NCBI GenBank assembly: GCA_031260235.1
Contig: JAIRKG010000136.1
Coordinates: forward strand, 1-7,814
Source of the DNA: Dysgonamonadaceae bacterium
Lineage (GTDB): Bacteria > Bacteroidota > Bacteroidia > Bacteroidales > Azobacteroidaceae
Direction of reading: 5' to 3'
Length of the DNA: 7,814 nucleotides
Positions 1 through 5,040 of this stretch are shown one piece after another. The position numbers were made by a program, and so were the translations under genes. Below the pieces are notes generated by a model, which worked only from the letters and a program-made list of their open reading frames with translations, was not told the DNA's origin and ran no database searches. Each line of letters opens with the position of its first letter. Within the stretch, counting starts at the first letter, position 1.

Positions 1-120
1 CCTCCCCAGTTGGGGGAGAAAAACTATGAACGTAGCAAGTTCCTCCCCAACGGGGGGAGAAAAACTATGAACGTAGCAAGTTCCTCCCCAGCGGGGAGAG
101 AAAAACTTTGAACAAAGCAG
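1..120. repeat. Tandem 41-bp hairpin repeat, 2.9 copies
   Basis: Three head-to-tail units start at 1, 42 and 83. The first two are 41 bp and nearly identical; the third is diverged and truncated at about 38 bp. Each unit opens with CCTCCCC, a variable 3-4 base loop, and a G-rich complement ending in GAG, so each can fold into a short GC hairpin. A constant AT-richer tail (AACTATGAACGTAGCAAGTT) follows. A 41-bp period is not a multiple of three, so successive copies fall in different frames and the array is not a coding repeat. There are no unique spacers of CRISPR size. The window begins exactly at a unit boundary, so the array may continue to the left or mark a contig end. Function unknown. 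Confidence 0.85.
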
Positions 121-164
121 ATAAAAAAAATTATTTTTAATATAACGCTTAAAATATAAAAATT

Positions 165-287
165 ATGGCAATAACAAATGGAGTTCCATACCCAAACTTA
201 AAGTCGGCAATAATGCAATTTGAATATAAGGATGGAAGCATGAAATTTGCTTCGCCCGTAATTGTACTAAACGGCGAAGAGTGGTAA
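165..287 (+). CDS. Small ORF, 40 aa, function unknown
   Basis: An ATG at 165 opens a 40-codon frame ending in TAA at 285-287, in the AT-rich gap between the tandem repeat and the GC-rich repeat block. The product begins MAITNGVPYPNLKSAIMQFE and ends SPVIVLNGEEW. It has no signal peptide, membrane segment or cysteines. The ATG follows a very A/T-rich leader, which suits Bacteroidota starts, but no -7 box is obvious upstream. The composition (mixed hydrophobic and charged residues, no runs) looks more protein-like than the translations of the neighbouring repeats. I do not recognise a family. It could be a genuine small protein, the surviving end of a larger decayed gene, or chance. The stop lies directly at the border of the repeat block. 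Confidence 0.4.
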   Translation: MAITNGVPYPNLKSAIMQFEYKDGSMKFASPVIVLNGEEW

Positions 288-297
288 CCTGTCCGTA

Positions 298-323
298 GTG
301 ACGGCGCAAGCCTACCCCGTCAC
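298..323. repeat. Short inverted repeat (7-bp stem)
   Basis: GTGACGG at 298-304 and CCGTCAC at 317-323 are perfect complements with 12 bases between them. The right arm shares its bases with the outer end of the paired repeat that follows, so two alternative foldings compete here. No T-tract follows, so this is not an intrinsic terminator. It starts 10 bases after the stop of the small ORF. Confidence 0.5.
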
Positions 324-401
324 CCGGAGGTCGCAGCCCGAAGCAATCAGGGAAGAAAAGAAATGGATTGCCACGCCGCAAGGCGGCTCGCAATGACGGG
401 G
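315..401. repeat. Paired inverted repeat, REP/BIME-like element
   Basis: Two arms of about 34-36 bases face each other across a 17-base purine-rich spacer. The outer ends CCCCGTCA (315-322) and TGACGGGG (394-401) are perfect complements, as are the inner ends GCAATC (343-348) and GATTGC (366-371), with a matching GAG/CTC between. The right arm carries a compact hairpin, CGCC-GCAA-GGCG at 374-385, whose loop fits the GNRA pattern. From memory, the string GATTGC...CTCGCAATGACG belongs to a widespread class of intergenic repeats seen in many bacterial genomes. No transposase is nearby. The two arms differ in their middle segment, so this is a pair of related units in opposite orientation rather than one perfect palindrome. 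A translated ORF across it is very likely spurious. Confidence 0.75.
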
Positions 402-562
402 GCGCAGCGAACGGGGGCGTTGCGGGGGTGTCCCCCGCAGAGGGGGAAGCGGAAGCCCGCCGCAGGCGACTGGAGCGGGGGGGAGACTTCCCCCGCGAGA
501 TTAGTGCTTGACGGGGAATGGGGCGATTTGGACTTTTGGGACAAAGGGAATTGCGGCTCGCG
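402..562. repeat. GC-rich, hairpin-dense non-coding island
   Basis: Base composition jumps to strongly GC-rich, unlike the AT-rich DNA on both sides. It contains a perfect 8-bp hairpin with a 3-base loop (TGCGGGGG/CCCCCGCA, 421-439), a small CGCC-GCA-GGCG hairpin (458-468), and GCGGGGG/CCCCCGC flanking an 8-base loop (475-496). Near its end GCGGCTCGC (553-561) repeats a 9-mer found in the paired repeat at 383-391, suggesting related modules. An open frame starting at 363 runs through it, but its product is Arg/Gly/Pro-rich and has no recognisable domain; it reads like translated repeat. I infer a mosaic of intergenic repeat units with no assigned function. Confidence 0.6.
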
Positions 563-604
563 AAAGTGTCTGAAAAGGTGCAATAATGGAAAAAATAATC
601 AATT

Positions 605-639
605 TTGCTATCCCACTATTATAAAGTTGTGTACTTTTG
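605..639 (+). promoter_or_regulatory. Putative promoter of the pta operon
   Basis: TACTTTTG at 632-639 fits the Bacteroidota -7 consensus TAnnTTTG exactly. The nearest upstream TTG (605-607) is 24 bases away, slightly beyond the usual spacing, so the -33 element is weak. Transcription would start near 645, giving an AT-rich leader of roughly 30 bases with no Shine-Dalgarno sequence before the ATG at 676. Confidence 0.6.
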
Positions 640-675
640 CCACGTAAAACAAACAATTAAAATATCTATATTGCA

Positions 676-1668
676 ATGGATTTAATGCAAACAATTATTA
701 CGAAGGCAAAAGCCAATCGCCGACGGATTGTGCTGCCCGAAGGAGACGAAGAGCGCACGATAACGGCTGCCGACCGTTTATTATCCGACGCCGTCGCCGA
801 CATTATTTTAATCGGCAATCCGCAAAATCTGAAAGATTTAGCGAAGCAACGCGGCCTGAATCACATTGACAGGGCAACTATCATTGATCCCCTCAAACAC
901 GGGAAAAAAGAGGAATACGCTCATCTGCTTTATGAATTGCGGAAAAACAAGGGCTTGACACCCGAAGAGGCTGCAAAACTGGTGGAAAACCCGCTGTATC
1001 TCGGCTGTTTGATGATAAAGAACGGCGATGCCGACGGAGAAATTGCCGGCGCCCGTAATACGACCGGCAATGTGTTGCGCCCGGCGCTGCAAATCATCAA
1101 AACCATGTCCGGCGTCGGCGTCGTTTCCGGCGCATTCCTAATGTTTGTGCAGGACGCTTCTTATGGCGAAAACGGGATTTTGCTGTTTGCCGACTGCGCC
1201 GTTACACCCAATCCAACTGCCGAAGAACTTGCTGGAATTGCCGTTGCTACGGCGCAGACCGCCCGCTCTGTCGCGGACATAGAACCGCGTGTTGCCATGC
1301 TGAGTTTCTCCACGAAAGGCAGCGCAAAACACGCACTGGTCGAAAAAGTCGTCGAAGCCACCCGTTTGGCAAAGGAAATGAACCCCGGATTGCAAATTGA
1401 CGGCGAACTGCAGGTTGACGCCGCTTTAGTCCCCTCGGTCGGAAACGGCAAAGCGCCCGGCAGCGCCGTTGCCGGAAAAGCAAATGTATTGGTATTTCCT
1501 GATTTACAAAGTGGAAATATCGGTTATAAATTAGTGCAAAGGTTAGGCAATGCCGAAGCGATTGGTCCCATTTTGCAGGGGATGGCCGCGCCGGTAAACG
1601 ACCTTTCCCGCGGATGCACCGTTGAGGATATTTATAAAATGGTGGCGATTTGCGCAAATCAAGTTTAA
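676..1668 (+). CDS. pta: Phosphate acetyltransferase
   Basis: Catalyses acetyl-CoA + phosphate to acetyl phosphate + CoA in the cytoplasm, the first step of acetate production. The 330-aa product is a complete single-domain PTA_PTB enzyme of usual length, without the extra N-terminal domains of long enterobacterial forms. Visible family blocks are LPEGDEERT (20-28), NGDADGEIAGA (116-126), DCAVTPNPTAEELA (173-186), SFSTKGSA (210-217), DGELQVDAA (242-250) and VFPDLQSGNIGYK (273-285). The late block PVNDLSRG carries S311-R312, which match the Ser-Arg active-site pair described for the Methanosarcina thermophila enzyme. The start at 676 gives the normal family N-terminus; M4 is a less likely alternative. 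It is the first gene of a three-gene operon; the next start is 10 bases beyond its stop. Confidence 0.96.
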   Translation: MDLMQTIITKAKANRRRIVLPEGDEERTITAADRLLSDAVADIILIGNPQNLKDLAKQRGLNHIDRATIIDPLKHGKKEEYAHLLYELRKNKGLTPEEAAKLVENPLYLGCLMIKNGDADGEIAGARNTTGNVLRPALQIIKTMSGVGVVSGAFLMFVQDASYGENGILLFADCAVTPNPTAEELAGIAVATAQTARSVADIEPRVAMLSFSTKGSAKHALVEKVVEATRLAKEMNPGLQIDGELQVDAALVPSVGNGKAPGSAVAGKANVLVFPDLQSGNIGYKLVQRLGNAEAIGPILQGMAAPVNDLSRGCTVEDIYKMVAICANQV

Positions 1669-1678
1669 ATTTATTTCT

Positions 1679-2653
1679 ATGTCGGAATTAATAAAAGAAC
1701 CCATTGAGTCTTTCGGACTTTTCTCGAAAGACAAAAAGAAGTCGCTGTTTTCCAAAATCGGAATAGTCGGCGCCGGAAAAGACGGGCGGAATATTATTCG
1801 CCTGACTTCCTCCGCAGGATTGGAAGTTATCTTTATCGAAGTAAACAGGGAAAGGATTGATTTTGCCTTTGAAAGATTGAGCGCCGGATTAGACAGCCGT
1901 ATCGAAAACTGGGGCTTGACCCCGGTCGAAAAACGCGCTATCCTCGGACGCATCAAAGGATCGACCGATTATGCCGATTTGAAGGATTGCGATTTTGTAA
2001 TCGAATGTATCCGCTACGACGACGTAACCGGTGAGCGGAATACATCTTTGCGCCGGCAGGCGTTTCAGGAAATCGAAAACGTTGTTTCGCCCGAAGCGAT
2101 CATTGCTACCAATTCGACTACCGTAATTATCAGCGAACTGGCTTCCGTTTTGAAACATAAGGAACGTTGCGTGAGCATGCATTTTCCTGTTGCCCATCCC
2201 GACGCCAAGATTTTGGAGCTCGTGAAAGGCGCTTATACCACTCGTGAAGTATATGACAAAGTTCTGTTATTTGCCCGGCTGATTAACTACGAAATTATTG
2301 ACGTCAACGAAAGCAACGGACTGGTGAGCATGCGTTTGATGGTCGTGCTGCTGAATGAAGCCTGCCGGATGCTGATGGAAAAAACCGCCAAAATGGAAAG
2401 CATCGACCGGCTGACGGTTGTGAGCTACGGAATGAGAATCGGCATTTTCCGGATGGCAGATATTATCGGTATCGAAAAATTAGTCTGCCTCATGGAAGAC
2501 ATGTTCAACGAATACGGAGATCAAAAATACAAACCCAATCCCATCCTGTGGCGGCTTTACCGCACCAAACAGTTAGGCATACCAACCGGAAAAGGCTTCT
2601 TTATATATAACAAGGACGGCGTTTTGGTTGCTCCAAACCCGTTTTTTAATTAA
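1679..2653 (+). CDS. Divergent 3-hydroxyacyl-CoA dehydrogenase family protein
   Basis: A 324-aa protein of the 3-hydroxyacyl-CoA dehydrogenase family, whose usual members oxidise 3-hydroxyacyl-CoA with NAD+. The Rossmann motif IGIVGAGKDG is at 27-36 after an N-terminal extension of about 25 residues. The C-terminal domain shows FRMADIIGIEK (257-267) and GIPTGKGFFIY (300-310), both typical. The catalytic His-Glu pair is preserved (H168 in SMHF, E180 in LELVKG). However, the usual HFFNP is HFPVAHP, and the conserved Asn of GFxxNR is Ser217 in GLVSMRL. From memory, Bacteroides homologues annotated as 3-hydroxybutyryl-CoA dehydrogenase share this serine. The start at 1679 is chosen because the in-frame ATG at 1622 lies inside pta and would add 19 unconserved-looking residues. 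It sits between pta (10-base gap) and ackA (5-base gap), so co-transcription is nearly certain. The exact substrate is unknown. Confidence 0.85.
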   Translation: MSELIKEPIESFGLFSKDKKKSLFSKIGIVGAGKDGRNIIRLTSSAGLEVIFIEVNRERIDFAFERLSAGLDSRIENWGLTPVEKRAILGRIKGSTDYADLKDCDFVIECIRYDDVTGERNTSLRRQAFQEIENVVSPEAIIATNSTTVIISELASVLKHKERCVSMHFPVAHPDAKILELVKGAYTTREVYDKVLLFARLINYEIIDVNESNGLVSMRLMVVLLNEACRMLMEKTAKMESIDRLTVVSYGMRIGIFRMADIIGIEKLVCLMEDMFNEYGDQKYKPNPILWRLYRTKQLGIPTGKGFFIYNKDGVLVAPNPFFN

Positions 2654-2658
2654 TCAAC

Positions 2659-3855
2659 ATGAAAATATTAGTACTAAATTGCGGCAGTTCTTCCATCAAA
2701 TACAAATTGGTGGATATGGATGATCAAGCCATTCTGGCTCAAGGGGGAGTGGAAAAAATCGGGTTGAACGGATCGTTCCTTAAAATTACTTTGCCCGATG
2801 GGGAAAAAGTCATCTTGGAAGGCGAAATTCTCGAACATCAAACCGGTATTGAATATATACTCGGTGTTATCACCAGCGAAAAATACGGCTGTATCAAGTC
2901 TTTGGACGAAATTGACGCCGTTGGACACAGGGTTGTCCATGGCGGGGAAAAATTCAATGCAAGCGTATTGATTACCGATGAGGTGATCCAAAAAATTATC
3001 GAATGTATCGACCTGGCGCCTCTGCATAACCCGCCCAATTTGAGCGGAATATATGCGGTAAGAGAATTGCTGCCGAAAGTTCCGCAAGCAGGGGTTTTCG
3101 ACACGGCTTTTCATCAAACGATGCCCGATTACGCCTATTTATATGGGTTGCCCTATTCGCTGTATGAAAAATACGCAATCCGGCGTTACGGTTTTCACGG
3201 CACCAGCCACCGTTATGTTTCCGAAAGGGTTTGCCAATTCCTGAATGTGCCTTACGAACAGCAGAAAATCATCACTTGCCACATTGGAAACGGCGCTTCT
3301 ATTTCAGCAGTCAGGAACGGAAAATCAGTCGATACTTCCATGGGAATGACGCCTGTCGAAGGACTGTTGATGGGAACCCGTTGCGGCGACATCGATGCGG
3401 GCGTGATTACTTACATTATGGAGAAGGAAAATGTAGGTTCTCAGGCTATTTCCACGATTGTCAATAAATATGGCGGCGTTTTGGGCGTGTCGGGCGTTTC
3501 GTCCGATATGCGGGAGATAGATTCGGCTATAGGAAACGGAAACGAACGCGCCGCGCTGGCTTTGAATATGTACAACTACCGCATTAAAAAATATATCGGC
3601 GCTTATGCAGCGGCTCTGGGTGGGCTTGATATCTTGGTCTTTACGGGTGGAGTCGGCGAAAACCAGGCACAAACGCGGGCAGCTGTTTGTGAAAACATGG
3701 AATTTTTGGGAATCCGTTTGGATAAAGAAAAGAATAAAACCGTCAGAGGCATCGAAGCTGTTATCACAACGGACGATTCGCCGGTAAAAGCGGTCGTCAT
3801 ACCAACCGACGAAGAGTTTATGATTGCCCGTGACACTCTAAATTTGCTAAATTAG
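2659..3855 (+). CDS. ackA: Acetate kinase
   Basis: Converts acetyl phosphate + ADP to acetate + ATP, the ATP-forming step after Pta. The 398-aa protein is full length for the ASKHA-fold acetate kinase family. It opens with MKILVLNCGSSSIKYKL, including N7 and the phosphate-binding serines. Residues matching the catalytic set known from Methanosarcina thermophila AckA are all present: R91 (VGHRVVHGG), H123 (PLHNPP), D148 (FDTAFH), H180 (GFHGTSH) and R241 (GTRCGDID). The metal-binding Glu near the C-terminus corresponds to E385 in PTDEE, one position off the reference numbering. The nucleotide-binding block FTGGVGEN is at 328-335. It is the last gene of the pta operon, starting 5 bases after the dehydrogenase stop. 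Confidence 0.97.
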   Translation: MKILVLNCGSSSIKYKLVDMDDQAILAQGGVEKIGLNGSFLKITLPDGEKVILEGEILEHQTGIEYILGVITSEKYGCIKSLDEIDAVGHRVVHGGEKFNASVLITDEVIQKIIECIDLAPLHNPPNLSGIYAVRELLPKVPQAGVFDTAFHQTMPDYAYLYGLPYSLYEKYAIRRYGFHGTSHRYVSERVCQFLNVPYEQQKIITCHIGNGASISAVRNGKSVDTSMGMTPVEGLLMGTRCGDIDAGVITYIMEKENVGSQAISTIVNKYGGVLGVSGVSSDMREIDSAIGNGNERAALALNMYNYRIKKYIGAYAAALGGLDILVFTGGVGENQAQTRAAVCENMEFLGIRLDKEKNKTVRGIEAVITTDDSPVKAVVIPTDEEFMIARDTLNLLN

Positions 3856-3860
3856 AACTC

Positions 3861-3886
3861 AAAAAGCATAAAAACGCTCCTTTTTT
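3861..3886 (+). terminator. Possible weak terminator after ackA
   Basis: AAAAAG (3861-3866) can pair with CTTTTT (3880-3885) around a 13-base loop, and a run of six T closes the stretch. The stem is almost all A-T, so it would be a poor terminator. Its position 5 bases after the ackA stop is the main argument for it. Confidence 0.3.
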
Positions 3887-3939
3887 AACGATATTTAATT
3901 TGAAACGAACAATGATTAACAATTATTATAGAAAAAAAG

Positions 3940-3970
3940 TTGCATGGAAAGAATAAAGGACTTACCTTTG
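3940..3970 (+). promoter_or_regulatory. Strong Bacteroidota promoter for the small RNA
   Basis: TTG at 3940-3942 and TACCTTTG at 3963-3970 are separated by 20 bases, an excellent match to the Bacteroidota TTG / TAnnTTTG promoter. Transcription would begin around 3975-3978, upstream of a hairpin terminator and well before any gene start. Confidence 0.7.
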
Positions 3971-3975
3971 CACCG

Positions 3976-4056
3976 TGGTTTTTTCATAATAGTATTAGAT
4001 TTAAGGTTAACAAAGATTGGATTAGGGAATTCGTGAGAATTCCCTTTTCATTTTTT
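3976..4056 (+). ncRNA. Candidate free-standing small RNA, about 80 nt
   Basis: The segment between a good promoter (3940-3970) and a near-ideal intrinsic terminator (4025-4056) would be transcribed as an RNA of about 75-80 nt. Its body, about 3976-4020, is A/U-rich and largely unstructured, with the palindrome GTTAAC near 4006. It then ends in the terminator hairpin. It contains no ATG, and the only GTG near the 5' end meets a stop after four codons, so a leader peptide is unlikely. The downstream exporter has its own promoter beyond the terminator, which favours an independent sRNA over an attenuated leader. From memory, similar AU-rich strings followed by different hairpins occur in other Bacteroidota intergenic regions; I could not verify this. 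Start and end are estimates. Targets and function unknown. Confidence 0.5.
4024..4056 (+). terminator. Intrinsic terminator with GNRA loop
   Basis: AGGGAATTC (4024-4032) pairs perfectly with GAATTCCCT (4037-4045) around the tetraloop GTGA, giving a 9-bp stem. A T-rich tract follows, with only C4049 and A4050 interrupting it. This is the clearest terminator in the window. It lies 154 bases upstream of nothing it could end except the transcript from the 3940-3970 promoter and any readthrough from ackA. Confidence 0.8.
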
Positions 4057-4079
4057 CATTGTCACGAAATAACCACTTC

Positions 4080-4109
4080 TTGCAAAACCAAATAAATTCC
4101 ATAATTTTG
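4080..4109 (+). promoter_or_regulatory. Promoter of the ABC exporter operon
   Basis: TTG at 4080-4082 and TAATTTTG at 4102-4109 are 19 bases apart, fitting the Bacteroidota consensus. Transcription from about 4115 would leave a leader of only 10-15 bases before the ATPase ATG at 4129. It lies downstream of the terminator at 4024-4056, so exporter expression need not depend on readthrough. Confidence 0.65.
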
Positions 4110-4128
4110 CCGTCCGAATCCCATTGAT

Positions 4129-5037
4129 ATGATATTTCTTGAAACAAAAGACGTTGTCAAACAATATGCTGGATATTTAGCGCTGGACAAGGTCAGTGTG
4201 CAGATTCCCAGCCGAAAAATTTTTGGCTTGCTGGGCCCGAACGGAGCGGGCAAAACCACGTTAATCCGGATTATTACACGCATCACGGCGCCTGACAGTG
4301 GCGAAGTTCTATTCAAAAACCGTCCGCCGGCTTATGAAGATATTTTTAATATCGGCTATCTTCCCGAAGAAAGAGGATTGTACAGGAAAATGAAAGTCGG
4401 CGAACAGGCTGTTTATCTGGCTCGATTGAAAGGGCTTTCGGCTTCCGTGGCCAAGGAAAGGCTCAAGAAATGGTTTGATAAATTCGATATTCTTTCGTGG
4501 TGGAACAAGAAATTGGAAGAACTGTCAAAAGGGATGCAGCAAAAAGTACAATTCATTATCACCGTTATACACGATCCCGAATTGCTTATTTTTGACGAGC
4601 CTTTCAGCGGATTCGACCCAATTAATGCGGAATTGCTGAAAAATGAAATTCTGCAGTTGAAAGAACAGGGGAAAACCATCATTTTTTCTACCCACAACAT
4701 GGCTTCGGTCGAAGAAATTTGCGACGAAATTGCTTTACTCGACAAATCGAAAGTGGTGCTGAACGGCAATGTCAATCAAATCCGCAATGACCATAAACAA
4801 CATATTTTCAAAATTCATACAGGAAACGAAAATTTGATTGCGAACGGGGCGCATAAGGTTCTTGAGCAAAGAAAAGATTCGCAAAATTATGTATTCCGGA
4901 TAAAGAAGGATGAGCATGTTTCCAATTCGGAGTTTCTTTCCAACCTCTTGAAAAACAACGAAATTATTTCATTTGAAGAGGAAATTCCTTCCATGAATGA
5001 TATTTTCATCCAAACGGTCAATCAAACAAATGAGTAA
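4129..5037 (+). CDS. ABC transporter ATP-binding protein (NatA-like exporter)
   Basis: A cytoplasmic ATPase that should power the permease encoded next. The 302-aa product has Walker A GPNGAGKTT (36-44), the YLPEERGLY stretch in the Q-loop region (78-85), signature LSKGMQQKV (132-140), Walker B LLIFDEP (152-158), D-loop SGFDP (160-164) and switch H189 in STHNM, so it should be catalytically competent. The signature reads LSKGMQQ rather than LSGGQ, which is usual for this exporter subfamily. Residues from about 220 to 300 form a charged C-terminal extension of the DUF4162 kind found on NatA-type ATPases. The permease start follows 3 bases after its stop. NatA itself is a sodium exporter subunit, but the substrate here cannot be read from the sequence; lipid, drug or peptide export are all possible. 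Confidence 0.9.
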   Translation: MIFLETKDVVKQYAGYLALDKVSVQIPSRKIFGLLGPNGAGKTTLIRIITRITAPDSGEVLFKNRPPAYEDIFNIGYLPEERGLYRKMKVGEQAVYLARLKGLSASVAKERLKKWFDKFDILSWWNKKLEELSKGMQQKVQFIITVIHDPELLIFDEPFSGFDPINAELLKNEILQLKEQGKTIIFSTHNMASVEEICDEIALLDKSKVVLNGNVNQIRNDHKQHIFKIHTGNENLIANGAHKVLEQRKDSQNYVFRIKKDEHVSNSEFLSNLLKNNEIISFEEEIPSMNDIFIQTVNQTNE

Positions 5038-5040
5038 TTT

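Noticed and set aside
1..120. CRISPR array
   Set aside because: Units are contiguous, with no unique spacers of 25-40 bases; only 3-4 loop bases vary and no cas gene is present.
421..439. Intrinsic terminator at the TGCGGGGG/CCCCCGCA hairpin
   Set aside because: The stem is strong but no T-tract follows on either strand, so it is listed only as part of the repeat island.
363..647. 94-codon plus-strand ORF across the repeat block, and minus-strand ORFs at 163-393 and 347-583
   Set aside because: They translate intergenic repeats: Arg/Gly/Pro-rich products with no domain, sharing the DNA with hairpins and inverted repeats.
1622..1678. Upstream start for the dehydrogenase gene, overlapping pta
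   Set aside because: The 19 extra residues are the out-of-frame end of pta; the ATG at 1679 gives a sensible N-terminus and a normal 10-base gap.
1543..1956. 137-codon minus-strand ORF spanning the pta/dehydrogenase junction
   Set aside because: It overlaps two strongly supported genes on the other strand and shows no protein family features.
3971..4128. Riboswitch or peptide-dependent attenuator for the exporter
   Set aside because: No recognisable aptamer, no leader peptide frame and no competing antiterminator stem; a separate promoter lies beyond the terminator.
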